From Pseudomonas hygromyciniae (GTDB taxonomy: Bacteria > Pseudomonadota > Gammaproteobacteria > Pseudomonadales > Pseudomonadaceae), in the NCBI RefSeq assembly GCF_016925675.1, contig NZ_CP070506.1, forward strand, positions 4,214,501 to 4,278,500: a DNA stretch of 64,000 nucleotides, given 5' to 3'. Within the stretch, counting starts at the first letter, position 1, and the number at the start of each line of letters is the position of its first letter. Shown in pieces: positions 17,274 to 26,398 of this stretch. Position numbers and translations under genes: made by a program. Below the pieces are notes generated by a model. It searched no databases and was not told where the DNA came from. It worked only from the letters and a program-made list of their open reading frames with translations.

Positions 17274-18389
17274 TTACTCCGAATCGTCGTTGGAAAGGTC
17301 CAAGGCGATGTTCGCCGTCAGGTCTTTCGGGCAATTGAGGGGCTTGATCTTGATGTACACCTCCACCTTGGTTTTGGTGTGCCAGACCAGCTGGATGTCG
17401 CCGTCTTTCGGGGATTCGATCTCGCCCGGGAACACCTGGCCGGCGAAAGTTGTGGACTTGGCCATCACGCGCAGCGGCTTCATTAACGCGCTGATAGCGG
17501 CCGCCATGCTGTTGGCCGTGTTGTTCAAGCGGCGATCGGCAACGCGCAGAATCAGCAGCGGGCGCACTTGGCGAGCGGCCTTGTCGGCCAAACGCAGGTA
17601 CTCGACCACCTGGAAGTCACTCGCCGGCGCATCGAGCATGTTGCCGTCGCCCCAAAACACACCCGGGTAGTCGGGATAGGTTTGCGAGACAGAGAAACGT
17701 GCCTTGTCGAGTTCCGATCGGATCGCAGACGGCAGCGGTACGCCGTCTTTGTCCTTGGGCACGCTGCCAAGGGCCAATACAGCGCCGCTGGCAACGCGCA
17801 TTGGGCTGTCAGCAATGCTGACGACAGCGTTGGCCAGGCGCCCAGCCAGAACGCCGAGGTCATTGCCGTGCAACTGAGGTACAACAAGTACACGCGGCGC
17901 GGCCAGGTCTTTGGTGATCGCTTTTTGTTGGCCCAAGTAGTCGGCCCAGGTCTGCTCTGCAGTAATCCCTACGGTGCTGGCCATCACGAACATACGGCGG
18001 CCGTAGGTGTTGCTGACAGCCATCGCGGCGTCATGCATGGCAGACAATTCCGCTGCTGCTGTCACCGGCGTGGTGATCACCACCGCTTCGACGGAAAAGC
18101 CCTGCTGTTGAGCGGTTTCAAGGGCATCAGCCCAGTTGCCGGCGGCGGCAATCGGAGCCGCCAAACAGGCCCAGCGGTCGCCGCCATTGGCCTTGGCTGC
18201 CGCAACCTGGGTTTTCAGATCACTGACAGGTAGACCCAACATGACATCCAGGTCGCTGTCGGTATTCAGGGCGATCAGGCTACCGACGCTCTTTGCGCCG
18301 GGGCCGATGAACAGGAAATAGCGCTCGATCTCGGTCACGGCGCCCTGGCCGAGGTTGAGATTGTTAACGCTGACTTTGCCAAGTGCCAT
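17274..18389 (-). CDS. tail sheath protein, DUF2586 family
   Basis: This 371-residue protein starts MALGKVSVNNLNLGQG and ends with KPLNCPKDLTANIALDLSND, the pattern of DUF2586 proteins, the sheath subunits of HP1/K139-like phages. The sheath-tube pair in this order replaces the FI/FII pair of P2. This pair is the main reason to call the phage HP1-like rather than strictly P2-like. Confidence 0.88.
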   Translation of the reverse strand: MALGKVSVNNLNLGQGAVTEIERYFLFIGPGAKSVGSLIALNTDSDLDVMLGLPVSDLKTQVAAAKANGGDRWACLAAPIAAAGNWADALETAQQQGFSVEAVVITTPVTAAAELSAMHDAAMAVSNTYGRRMFVMASTVGITAEQTWADYLGQQKAITKDLAAPRVLVVPQLHGNDLGVLAGRLANAVVSIADSPMRVASGAVLALGSVPKDKDGVPLPSAIRSELDKARFSVSQTYPDYPGVFWGDGNMLDAPASDFQVVEYLRLADKAARQVRPLLILRVADRRLNNTANSMAAAISALMKPLRVMAKSTTFAGQVFPGEIESPKDGDIQLVWHTKTKVEVYIKIKPLNCPKDLTANIALDLSNDDSE

Positions 18390-18400
18390 GCAGTGCCTCG

Positions 18401-19081
18401 TTATTTGGGGGAGTTGAGGATTTGTTCCAGCACCTGGTTAACCAGCAGGCTGGTATCCCGATCGGAGCTGACGCCCAGGAACTGGCGCTTTGGCAGGGTG
18501 ATTTCCCAGCTTTGCGCGCCGTTGCCCTCGGCCTTTTCGTCGGACAGGATGCGTATCAGCAGGCCCGCCTTGGCGTAGTTCACGTGTTCTTGAATCCATG
18601 CCACCGATGGCCGGGAAAGGCTCTTCTTGCCCTTCTGGCGCACCTTGAATCCCAGGCGGCGCAGACGCTTTGCCTGTTTGTCCGTCGCGGCCAGGCCCTC
18701 GGGAACCTTGTTCCACCGGCGCATCTGCGCGGCAGTACGGCGCTCACTGACACCGTGGTGTTGCTGCGCGGCGACCCAAGCTGTTAATCCGTTACGCCAT
18801 CCCAGGGTTGCGGAGTCCGCGCTCACGCTGGTGACCTGGAGCAACTTGCCCAGGCCGGATTCCATCTTCTTTTTGCCCTTGCCGTCGCCCTTGCGCGCCT
18901 CAAAAGGCGAGCCGTCCAGGTTGCGCTGCTCGCGGATCCGCTTACGGCTCATGGTGCGCACGCGCTTGGTGACGTTGTTCAGCAAACGCCGGCGCAGCTG
19001 CGGGGGCAGGCTCAGCAGGGCCAGTTGCTCGCGAACGCCCAGGTGGCCCCGGACATCCAGCTCAAAAGTGCTACGCGCCAC
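18401..19081 (-). CDS. tail completion protein gpS-like (virion morphogenesis)
   Basis: This 226-residue basic protein has a central helical core (RRRLLNNVTKRVRTMSRKRI, EQRNLDGSPFEARKG) matching P2 gpS / phage virion morphogenesis proteins. The start is GTG 19081, overlapping the gpR stop by 11 bp; longer in-frame starts lie inside gpR and give an unnatural leader. With gpR it finishes the top of the tail before joining to the head. Confidence 0.8.
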   Translation of the reverse strand: MARSTFELDVRGHLGVREQLALLSLPPQLRRRLLNNVTKRVRTMSRKRIREQRNLDGSPFEARKGDGKGKKKMESGLGKLLQVTSVSADSATLGWRNGLTAWVAAQQHHGVSERRTAAQMRRWNKVPEGLAATDKQAKRLRRLGFKVRQKGKKSLSRPSVAWIQEHVNYAKAGLLIRILSDEKAEGNGAQSWEITLPKRQFLGVSSDRDTSLLVNQVLEQILNSPK

Positions 19082-19517
19082 CGCCGCGGACCTCGCCGTG
19101 TTCAGCGGTCCACAGATCGAATGTGACCAGGCCCCACTTTTTGCCGAACGCGTCGACCAGACCGTTGGGGTCTTCGGCCAAGTGCTGTGCCTCGACAAAC
19201 TCCAGGGTCAATTCCAGATCTGCTTCGTCCGGGGTGATCTGGTCGACGGCGAAGGTCGGCGCCGGCAGATCGTCGTCCCGATCGGGATCGTTGGTTTCCA
19301 GCCAGCCGCCCAGGAGGGCCATCAACAGCGCCGGGTTGCCGGCGAATCGCTCGATCACCACCACGGCGCGATAACGCATATCGCCCATGTGCAGGCCCTG
19401 GGTGGTGTCTTTCCAGATCAAATCTAAGTTGACCTGCTCGGCCCAGCTGTCGATCTGCTCGGGCAGCACCAGGTCTAGGCCGATCAGGTAGGTGGTCAGG
19501 GCGCGGAGCTTGTTCAT
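19071..19517 (-). CDS. tail completion protein gpR-like
   Basis: This 148-residue protein (LRALTTYLIGLDLVLPEQID, LDLIWKDTTQG, then MRYRAVVVIERFAGNP) matches the P2 gpR type in size and position between head completion gpL and gpS. ATG 19517 overlaps the gpL stop (ATGA). Confidence 0.82.
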   Translation of the reverse strand: MNKLRALTTYLIGLDLVLPEQIDSWAEQVNLDLIWKDTTQGLHMGDMRYRAVVVIERFAGNPALLMALLGGWLETNDPDRDDDLPAPTFAVDQITPDEADLELTLEFVEAQHLAEDPNGLVDAFGKKWGLVTFDLWTAEHGEVRGGGA

Positions 19518-19975
19518 AGCAACGCCGCCGTGATGCGGCCACGGCCCTGCAGCGAACGCACAGCCTGTTGGCTGAATGCCAGGAAGGTTTCCGGGCGGTC
19601 GGGCAATTCCTTGCCCAGATTCTCAGCAGTGTCGCGGCGGATGATCGTCGCGAACTGCGGTAACAGGCTGGCTTTTGCCCTGCAGTAAACGGCGCGTTTG
19701 TACGTCGCTGCTTGAAATGTGCGCTCGGGCAGCACCATAGGGTCAGCAGATTCCAAGGTGGTGACACCCTGGCTCTGCCAGCGCGCTTTGCACTTGGCCA
19801 AGTCGCTGTTGACCTCGGCCATCGCCATGGTCAACTCAGCAGTCAGCAGTTCAACCAGGTATTCCGCCGGCAGGCGATAGCCCTTCTGGAACTCGGCCAC
19901 GTCGAGGTTCGGCCAAAAGCCGTCGTTCTCGATCGCCAGTTCCACCAGGGTGGTGGGTTTACCTGAAAAGCTCAT
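19514..19975 (-). CDS. head completion/stabilisation protein gpL-like
   Basis: This 153-residue protein follows the small terminase gene after a 96-bp gap without features. The sequence (ENDGFWPNLDVAEFQKGYRL, then ERTFQAATYKRAVYCRAKA) matches gpL of P2-like phages, which seals the packaged capsid and prepares the neck. Confidence 0.85.
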   Translation of the reverse strand: MSFSGKPTTLVELAIENDGFWPNLDVAEFQKGYRLPAEYLVELLTAELTMAMAEVNSDLAKCKARWQSQGVTTLESADPMVLPERTFQAATYKRAVYCRAKASLLPQFATIIRRDTAENLGKELPDRPETFLAFSQQAVRSLQGRGRITAALL

Positions 19976-20071
19976 GCTGACCGCTCAAATAGGGCGGGGA
20001 GCCTGTTTTCAGTGGGACGGTCCATAAATGGACGGCTCACTTCCACAGGTCCCCGCTGGGGGGGTAGTCGG

Positions 20072-20800
20072 TTATTCGGAGGCCGGGTTAGCGGCCGCTT
20101 GTTTTTCCAAAGCCCTGCGGACCTTTTTGATGCGGGTGTCATTGCCGGCTTTCGGGTAAAGCTCGGTGGAGCGCTCCAAATGCTTGAGCGCGGTTTCCCA
20201 CTGCTCGGCCTCCATAGCGCGCATGCCAATCAACTTGTGGTACTTGCTCGGGATCTGCTCAGGCAGGTTCCATTCGCCGTCAACGCGGGGCAACAGGTCG
20301 GATAGGTAGGGCTCAGGGCTGCGGCCCGCGTTGTATTCGTCATAGGCCCACTCGGCTACCGCATCAGCTACAAAGGTCTGGATGTCGCGGCGCATGAAAC
20401 GCTCCGGCATCTTCTGGCCCTGCTCCATCAGGAAGTCGGCCAGCTCCAGCGCGTCTTCGAACTGGGCGGTATCGAACAGCCACACCATTACCTGCACAGC
20501 AACGCGATTCGGGAAAATCAGCCCCGACTCGCAGTAGCGCTGGACGTATTCCTGGTACTTGGGCAGCAACTCGTCGCGCTTGAGTAACTGGCGTCCTGCC
20601 AAAGCTCCTTTCATCGCGCTCAGGCGCTCCAGATCCTGGTCCAATGCCGCTTCCTGCAGCAGCAAGTGCTTGCGTGCATTGGCGGGACTGCTTAGGGCAT
20701 CCGCAGGCGAGTAGGCCAAGCCTGCAGCAGCAGCGAGTGCCACCACTGCAGTGCTGCCCATGGCCAGGGTGCGGCGCTTGTGCGCCAGGGCCAGACTCAC
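20072..20800 (-). CDS. terminase small (endonuclease) subunit gpM-like
   Basis: This 242-residue protein has the gpM pattern: N-terminal SLALAHKRRTLAM, then LQEAALDQDLERLSAMKGAL and CESGLIFPNRVAVQVMVWLF. The C-terminal ~80 residues contain a helix-pair region with a TPR-like motif (AMEAEQWETALKHLERSTEL). In P2 the M subunit acts with gpP in cos cleavage and packaging. It overlaps the capsid gene by 4 bp. Confidence 0.87.
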   Translation of the reverse strand: MSLALAHKRRTLAMGSTAVVALAAAAGLAYSPADALSSPANARKHLLLQEAALDQDLERLSAMKGALAGRQLLKRDELLPKYQEYVQRYCESGLIFPNRVAVQVMVWLFDTAQFEDALELADFLMEQGQKMPERFMRRDIQTFVADAVAEWAYDEYNAGRSPEPYLSDLLPRVDGEWNLPEQIPSKYHKLIGMRAMEAEQWETALKHLERSTELYPKAGNDTRIKKVRRALEKQAAANPASE

Positions 20801-21819
20801 GCGACCACCAGCTCGACGTTTTCAGTGAACGCGATCTTTTCCAGTTGCTCGATCACGTAGCCTTCGTTACGGCTGTTGTAGTCCTCGACGCGGGAGCGTT
20901 TCGGGTTCTCGATCGTCTGCTTACGCCAGCTGGTGTCCTGGTAGTAGATCGAGAGGTTGTCCCAACTGGTGACCAGCACTGCGTTAACCGGGAAGTTCGG
21001 AACGCTGAATGCCGGCAGGCCACCATAGGTCGCGATGACCTGGGCGTTTTCGATACGCTCCTTTTCGGTCGGAGTGTCGCCCTGCTTGGTGTACAACTTG
21101 GCCTTGTCAGCAGCGAGCAAATCGGTGCCGATGATTGCAACCAGGTCGCCGTCTTCGCGCAGGATCTCGTCCACCATTTGCTTGGTGTCATGCACCAGGG
21201 CATCGAGGTTGGCGTAGTCACCACCGGCGCCAAGCGTGACCTTACCGGCGGTGGTTCCCTCTTTCAGAACCTGCTGCGGGGCCTGCTCGCGCAGCTGCTG
21301 CAGCCAGCCTTTGTTCACGTCCTGCAGCTTGGGAAACTTCTCCAGGTCGGTCTGGGTAGCTGCGTGCGTCCCATGGAAACCGATAACGATTCGGTCCTGC
21401 GCGATGCGCTTCTGCACTGCGGCGGAATAACGCTCTTTGAAGTCGGGAAACTTCGCCCAGGCATCGATCTTGGCGTACGGAAGACCCACGTCCGACTGAG
21501 TATCAGCCAGTTCGTATTGGGTGTTGTCCAGCGCCGAAGCGTCCTTGGCTTCGCGATCGGTGGTCTTGGTGTTGGTGCGGCCAGTGACCGGGCCATTCAC
21601 ACCAATGAAGACTTTTTCACCCTTGATCTCGCTGACTGGGGTGACGTTGATTCGCTCCAGGAAGTCAGCTTTCGCAGTGATAGCGTCGTTCAGTTCCTGG
21701 GCAATCGTGGGGTCCACACTGAACATGCGGCTCGATCGCTCGACGCCGTACGCTTCGGCCATCGCTTCTTGCAGCTCGGCATATTGCTTGGCGCCACGGG
21801 CGCTTAACGGCTGGGCCAT
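20797..21819 (-). CDS. major capsid protein gpN-like
   Basis: This 340-residue protein has features of P2-family major capsids: MFSVDPTIAQELNDAITAKA, then DFLERINVTPVSEIKGEKV, and AWAKFPDFKERYSAAVQKRI. Length matches P2 gpN (357). It follows the scaffold/protease gene after one base and is expected to be processed by that protease at its N-terminus. Confidence 0.92.
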   Translation of the reverse strand: MAQPLSARGAKQYAELQEAMAEAYGVERSSRMFSVDPTIAQELNDAITAKADFLERINVTPVSEIKGEKVFIGVNGPVTGRTNTKTTDREAKDASALDNTQYELADTQSDVGLPYAKIDAWAKFPDFKERYSAAVQKRIAQDRIVIGFHGTHAATQTDLEKFPKLQDVNKGWLQQLREQAPQQVLKEGTTAGKVTLGAGGDYANLDALVHDTKQMVDEILREDGDLVAIIGTDLLAADKAKLYTKQGDTPTEKERIENAQVIATYGGLPAFSVPNFPVNAVLVTSWDNLSIYYQDTSWRKQTIENPKRSRVEDYNSRNEGYVIEQLEKIAFTENVELVVA

Positions 21820-21820
21820 G

Positions 21821-22741
21821 TCAGAGTACTCGCGGCTTTTTAGGGGTTACCGGGCCTGGGTTGCGTGGCAACTGGCGGCCGGCCGGGGTGTTCTGCAGTG
21901 CGGTAAATTGCTTCTGCAGAGCGTCCAGCTTCTCCAGCACGGACTGATTGCCCTTACCCTTGCGGCGGAATTCGCGCTCTTCTTCGGCAGTCGAAACGAT
22001 CTCGTCCACCGCTGCGCCAACATCGTCAATCAGTTCCTGGTCTGGCTCTGGCGCATCTGCGGCGGCGGGTTCAATGACAGCTTGAAGGCCGGCAGCGACA
22101 ACCAGCAGCTGTGCCACCAGGGCTGTCAAAGCCGTTGCTGTAGCTTCATCCATTGGGGGTTTGCTCTCTGTTTTGGGTGGGGTGGTTTCGGCAGGCAGCA
22201 CATCAGCGGCGAAACGCTTGAAAAAGCCGGTCAGGGCTTTGATCAGTCCGGTTTCGGCAGTTTCTGGGCTGTCGTCCTGCAGGCTGCCAAGTTCGATCGA
22301 AGCGGCGTAATAGGAAGCGCGGGTGTTTTTGTGGGAGAAGTAGAGTTCCTGGGTGCCCACGCTAGCGGGTTGGTCAGTGACGCCCAGGCCAGTCAGATAG
22401 GCTTTGCCCTTCCCTCGGAAGTCCGGGGTGATCTCAATGCTGGAGAACAGTTTCTGGCCCTGATCATTCAGGTACAGCAGGCGGTCGTTTGGCTTCAATT
22501 GCGCTTCCAGCGCCACCTCGCCCGGCTCCAGATCTTCGGCTTCTTCCACCAGGCGCACGGCATAAACGGTGCCGTGGGAGCCCGGCCAGCGTTCGTGATC
22601 GCACCAGATCACAGCCGTGTAAAAAGACGGCTTGTAGGTTTCAGCGATATCGCGCAGTTCCTGGGGAAGGATCACGCGCCCATCAACGGTGGCTCCGCTG
22701 GTGGCGACACGTTTCCAGAACGAAACAAGGGAACGGGGCAT
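21821..22741 (-). CDS. capsid scaffolding protein and serine protease gpO-like
   Basis: This 306-residue protein aligns with P2 gpO. N-terminal SFWKRVATSGATVDGRVI carries D20, WCDHERW carries H49, and LFSSIEITPDF carries S100/S101, which fit the Asp-His-Ser protease triad. The C-terminal ~130 residues are helical (scaffold, FRRKGKGNQSVLEKLDALQK). ATG 22741 is preferred to a TTG at 22795 because it gives the same N-terminal length as P2 gpO. Confidence 0.88.
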   Translation of the reverse strand: MPRSLVSFWKRVATSGATVDGRVILPQELRDIAETYKPSFYTAVIWCDHERWPGSHGTVYAVRLVEEAEDLEPGEVALEAQLKPNDRLLYLNDQGQKLFSSIEITPDFRGKGKAYLTGLGVTDQPASVGTQELYFSHKNTRASYYAASIELGSLQDDSPETAETGLIKALTGFFKRFAADVLPAETTPPKTESKPPMDEATATALTALVAQLLVVAAGLQAVIEPAAADAPEPDQELIDDVGAAVDEIVSTAEEEREFRRKGKGNQSVLEKLDALQKQFTALQNTPAGRQLPRNPGPVTPKKPRVL

Positions 22742-22827
22742 GGGTTTAACTGCGCTCAATCGGTTGAATGAGCCGCCACGATAGGGAGCTGACAAGCCCC
22801 AAACAAACGGTTGCTTTGCGCGCTCCT

Positions 22828-22846
22828 CCTATATTCGACATATAGG
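22828..22846. promoter_or_regulatory. perfect palindrome in the divergent late promoter region
   Basis: CCTATAT-TCGAC-ATATAGG lies between the divergent scaffold and large-terminase genes, where P2-type phages keep the PP and PO late promoters. The AT-rich arms could supply -10 elements in both directions or an operator. I found no TGT-N12-ACA site, the classical P2 Ogr motif, in this 160-bp gap. Confidence 0.45.
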
Positions 22847-22903
22847 TGGATCGCGGAATTTAACCCCGCGTTTCCTGCGTTTTCGCCGCATAGACTGCGG
22901 TCC

Positions 22904-24955
22904 ATGTACTACTCGACCGAAGTTAAAGAAGCCGCCAAACGCCTGTTTCTACGCCGCTGTAAGGCCAAGGAAATTCAGGCGCAGCTCAACCTGCCCAACA
23001 TCCGCATCGTCTATTACTGGATCCGCCAGGGCGGGTGGGAAGACATGCTGTCGGACGAAGAACCGCTGACGGCCGTCGGCCGGCGGATCACCCTCCTCCT
23101 GGACAAAGCCAGCAGCCTGACCAAAGACGAGCTGAACGAGCTGGACCGGCTGACCACCGTTCGTGAGCGCCTGTTGAAGCAAGCGGTGAAACCGGCGACG
23201 GCACCGGACGGGGAGTCTACCGGCGAGCCCCAGGAACGCCGCCAGGGCGCGCGTGGGGAACGGTCAGGCCGTGGGGAAAGCAGTGGGAAGAAGCGCGAAA
23301 AGAAGGCCAAGAACGACATCAGCGGGCTGACCGAAGTCGACTTCCTGGATAAGTTCATCAGCAAGATGTACCGCTATCAGCAGGAACTGTTCGCGGCCAA
23401 GCAAAACCCGCTGACGTGCCGGATCCGCAACATCCTGAAAAGCCGCCAGGTGGGCCTGACCTACTACTTCGCCGGCGAAGCATTCATGGATGCCGTGCTA
23501 ACCGGCGACAACCAGGTGTTCCTGTCGGCCAGCCGATCGCAGTCGGAAATTTTCCGCAGCTACATCATCCAGTTTGCCAAGCAATGGTTTGACATTGAGC
23601 TGACCGGCAACCCGATAACTCTCAGCAACGGCGCCGAACTGCGCTTCCTCAGCACCAACAGCAGCACCGCCCAGGGCTACCACGGCCACGTCTACGTCGA
23701 CGAATACTTCTGGATCCGCGACTTCGACAAACTCAGCACCGTGGCCAGCGCCATGGGCACCCACAAAAAATGGCGCAAAACCTATTTTTCGACACCCAGC
23801 GCCGTGTCGCACCAGGCGTACCCGTTCTGGTCAGGTGAAGAATTCCGCAACAGCAAACGCGGCAAGAAGATCGGCGGCACCTGGCCCACCGAGGCGTCCT
23901 ACACTCAAGGCGCACTGTGCCCGGACGGGCAATGGCGCAAGACCATCACCCTGGACGATGCCATCGCCGGCGGCTGCGATCTGTTCGACCTGGAGCAGCT
24001 GCAGCTGGAGTACGACGAAGACAAATTCCAGCAGTTGTTCTACTGCAAGTTCATCGACAGCAGCCAGAGCGCGTTCGGCCTCAAGGATCTAGAGCGGTGC
24101 TATTCCGACCTGTCGTTGTGGGAAGACTACAACCCCGAACTGGATCGGCCTTTCGGCAACAGCCCTGTCTGGCTTGGCTACGACCCCAGCCGGACCCGCG
24201 ACGACGCGACCTGTGTGGTGGTCGCCCCGCCACTGGAACCTGGGGCGAAATTCCGCATCCTGGAAAAGCACAGCTGGCGTGGGCATTCGTTCACCTACCA
24301 GGCCGCCCAGGTCAAAAAACTTACCGAGCGTTTCAACGTGCAACACATCGGTATTGATATCACCGGCGTGGGCTATGGCGTATTCGACCTGGTGCGCGAC
24401 TTCTACGCGAAGGCCACGCCGATCCACTACAGCCTGGAAACCAAAAACACCCTGGTTCTCAAGGCTCAGGACACGATCCAGGGCAGTCGCATCGAGTGGG
24501 ACGCCGGCTGGACCGATATCGCCCAGGCTTTCCTGACCATCAAGCGCGGCACCACCACCAGCGGCCAGGTCACCTACAGCGCTTCGCGCACCGACGCTAC
24601 CGGCCACGCCGATATCGCTTGGGCCGTGATGCATGCCCTGGCCAATGAACCCCTGAACACCAACAAGCGGCGCCGTAGCCGCTACGTCACGAGCGGAAAC
24701 CATGCCCAAGCAACGACGCAGAAAACCCCGAGCCAGCCAGCAGGTGCAACAGCCACAGCCCATGCGGGCGTTCACCTTCGGGGAGCCGGAACAAGTGCTG
24801 TCCGGCAACATCGGCGAGTACCTGGGGGTATTTCCCAGCGACGACGGCGAGATCTACAAACCGCCGGTATCCCGGGCGGGCCTGGCCAAGCTGTTGCGCG
24901 CCAACGCGCACCACGGCGCCATTCCCAAGTTCAAACGCAACTTGCTGTTGCGTGA
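22904..24955 (+). CDS. terminase large (ATPase/nuclease) subunit gpP-like
   Basis: N-terminal helix-turn-helix-like region (KEIQAQLNLPNIRIVYYWI), ATPase motif LKSRQVGLTYYFAGEA near residue ~175, Walker B HVYVDEYFW near 265, and a C-terminal nuclease domain with WLGYDPSRTRDDATC and IGIDITGVGYG. P2 gpP has ~590 residues; this frame gives 683. The last ~85 residues (24702-24955) overlap the portal gene in another frame and are Arg/Gly/Pro-rich, so the natural stop may have been lost. ATG 22904 aligns with other gpP N-termini. Confidence 0.9.
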   Translation: MYYSTEVKEAAKRLFLRRCKAKEIQAQLNLPNIRIVYYWIRQGGWEDMLSDEEPLTAVGRRITLLLDKASSLTKDELNELDRLTTVRERLLKQAVKPATAPDGESTGEPQERRQGARGERSGRGESSGKKREKKAKNDISGLTEVDFLDKFISKMYRYQQELFAAKQNPLTCRIRNILKSRQVGLTYYFAGEAFMDAVLTGDNQVFLSASRSQSEIFRSYIIQFAKQWFDIELTGNPITLSNGAELRFLSTNSSTAQGYHGHVYVDEYFWIRDFDKLSTVASAMGTHKKWRKTYFSTPSAVSHQAYPFWSGEEFRNSKRGKKIGGTWPTEASYTQGALCPDGQWRKTITLDDAIAGGCDLFDLEQLQLEYDEDKFQQLFYCKFIDSSQSAFGLKDLERCYSDLSLWEDYNPELDRPFGNSPVWLGYDPSRTRDDATCVVVAPPLEPGAKFRILEKHSWRGHSFTYQAAQVKKLTERFNVQHIGIDITGVGYGVFDLVRDFYAKATPIHYSLETKNTLVLKAQDTIQGSRIEWDAGWTDIAQAFLTIKRGTTTSGQVTYSASRTDATGHADIAWAVMHALANEPLNTNKRRRSRYVTSGNHAQATTQKTPSQPAGATATAHAGVHLRGAGTSAVRQHRRVPGGISQRRRRDLQTAGIPGGPGQAVARQRAPRRHSQVQTQLAVA

Positions 24956-25745
24956 ATTCATCCCGTCCGATGGATGCAGCACGCAGACCATGGGCCGGGC
25001 GGGCCTGGATTACATGGTGTTTGGGGAAGCGTATTTCTACCGCGACAGCAACGCCTTTGGCCATGTCCTGGAGATGCAGCACCTGCCGGCAATCAATATG
25101 CGGGTGAAGGTCGATGGCGGTTTCAGGATGCTGCTACCCGACAACAAGTACATGGACTTCGACCAGGACGAGATTGAGCACGTCCTGGACTATGACGTAG
25201 AGCAGAACATCTACGGCGTGCCCGACTACTTGGGCGGCCTGCAGGCGCTGTTGCTCAACGAAGCCGCAACCCTGTTCCGCCGGCGCTACTACAGCAACGG
25301 CGCGCACGCGGGCTACATCTTCTACACCAACGACCCCGACCTGACCGAGGAAGACGAAGAGAACCTGCGCGCTCAGATCAGCGCCAGCAAGGGCGTGGGC
25401 AACTTCCGCTCGATGTTCGTCAACATCCCCAACGGCAAGGAAAACGCGATCCAGATCATCCCCGTGGGGGACTTCCAGGCCAAAGACGAGCTGGAGAAGG
25501 TAAAGAACATAACCCGCAACGACGTGATTGCTGCCTGGCGTATGAACCCTGCCCTGGCAGGAATCATCCCGGAAAACAGCGGCGGGTTTGGGGACATTGA
25601 GAAGATCGATCGCGTGTACACCAGCAACGAGATCCGGCCCATCTGTCAGTTGTTCAATCAGCTGAATGACATCCTGAGAAAAGACAGGAGTATTAGCTGG
25701 AAGAAAGTCACTTCAACAGACAATAACACTGCACAAGAAGGCTAA
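24702..25745 (+). CDS. phage portal protein, PBSX/gpQ type
   Basis: This 347-residue protein (MRAFTFGEPEQVLSG, ARAGLAKLLRANAHHGAI-type segment, RAGLDYMVFGEAYFYRD, then NPALAGIIPENSGGFGDIEK) matches portals of the P2 gpQ / PBSX family. It forms the dodecameric DNA gate at the capsid vertex. It begins 254 bp before the large-terminase frame ends. Portal and large terminase read opposite to the capsid operon, as in P2. Confidence 0.92.
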   Translation: MPKQRRRKPRASQQVQQPQPMRAFTFGEPEQVLSGNIGEYLGVFPSDDGEIYKPPVSRAGLAKLLRANAHHGAIPKFKRNLLLREFIPSDGCSTQTMGRAGLDYMVFGEAYFYRDSNAFGHVLEMQHLPAINMRVKVDGGFRMLLPDNKYMDFDQDEIEHVLDYDVEQNIYGVPDYLGGLQALLLNEAATLFRRRYYSNGAHAGYIFYTNDPDLTEEDEENLRAQISASKGVGNFRSMFVNIPNGKENAIQIIPVGDFQAKDELEKVKNITRNDVIAAWRMNPALAGIIPENSGGFGDIEKIDRVYTSNEIRPICQLFNQLNDILRKDRSISWKKVTSTDNNTAQEG

Positions 25746-25810
25746 AGCAGCGATTACCACTAACACTTATGGCAACATAGTGACTATTGGCTGCCCTGGG
25801 GAGGGACACA

Positions 25811-26059
25811 ATGAGAGTTGTATGCAAATGCGGAAACAAGGGCCGGATTGCTTCCAGAGAAGAGCTATCGCAGGATTTTGCGAAGCTGTATTGCCAGTGC
25901 CTCGATGCAACGTGCGGGCACACTTGGGTAGCAAACTTGACGTTCTCACACACGCTAAGCCCCTCCGCTCAGTCATACGAAAGAATGTTGTTCGATCGTT
26001 TGAGGGATATGCCCAAGGCGAAACAGCGGGAGCTGTTCGATCAGCTTGGCGTTGCTTAA
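25811..26059 (+). CDS. ogr: Ogr/Delta-type late gene activator
   Basis: An 82-residue zinc-binding protein. N-terminal cysteines (C5, C7), the second pair C30-x4-C35 and the following TWVANLTFSHTLSPS are the signature of P2 Ogr and P4 Delta. It activates late promoters by contacting the RNA polymerase alpha subunit. ATG 25811 follows a GGGAGG ribosome-binding site. It lies between the portal gene and the immunity region. Confidence 0.9.
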   Translation: MRVVCKCGNKGRIASREELSQDFAKLYCQCLDATCGHTWVANLTFSHTLSPSAQSYERMLFDRLRDMPKAKQRELFDQLGVA

Positions 26060-26120
26060 GACGGTTAGAAAGCGCCAGCCGCGAAGGCCGGCGCATGCTT
26101 TCAGTGTTATGTCAGGAAGG

Positions 26121-26297
26121 TTATTCGATGTCAGAAGGCTCAGCAAAATAGCCGGCAATGCGCTGAACCTGTTTACGGTCTTTTTCAGATATCTGTCGGT
26201 ATAGCTTGATAAGCCGGATTTCTAAATCCGTCAGTTTCAGCCATTCACAACCCGCCGAGTCACAAAAACTACTTTCCAATTTGTTGCGATCCAACAT
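26121..26297 (-). CDS. small protein resembling a repressor C-terminal tail
   Basis: A 58-residue protein from ATG 26297; a longer frame to 26363 is possible. Its C-terminal helix (KLYRQISEKDRKQVQRIAGY) resembles the tail of the neighbouring repressor (PPDDQKTVRRIVKSM). It has no HTH. It may be a repressor modulator or a remnant of a duplicated repressor. It reads leftward behind the repressor gene, about 100 bp apart. Confidence 0.45.
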   Translation of the reverse strand: MLDRNKLESSFCDSAGCEWLKLTDLEIRLIKLYRQISEKDRKQVQRIAGYFAEPSDIE

Positions 26298-26398
26298 GCG
26301 TACTACTCCGTTTTTTGCATTTGCTGAATCGACGGTATTGGGCAGTGATCCCTGCCCTGACACAGCGATTTCATTGGAGATACGCAGTTTGTTACAAG

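Noticed and set aside
15738..17486. A 582-codon plus-strand frame across the lysis and tube genes
   Set aside because: The minus-strand genes there have recognised products and tight overlaps; the long frame results from GC bias.
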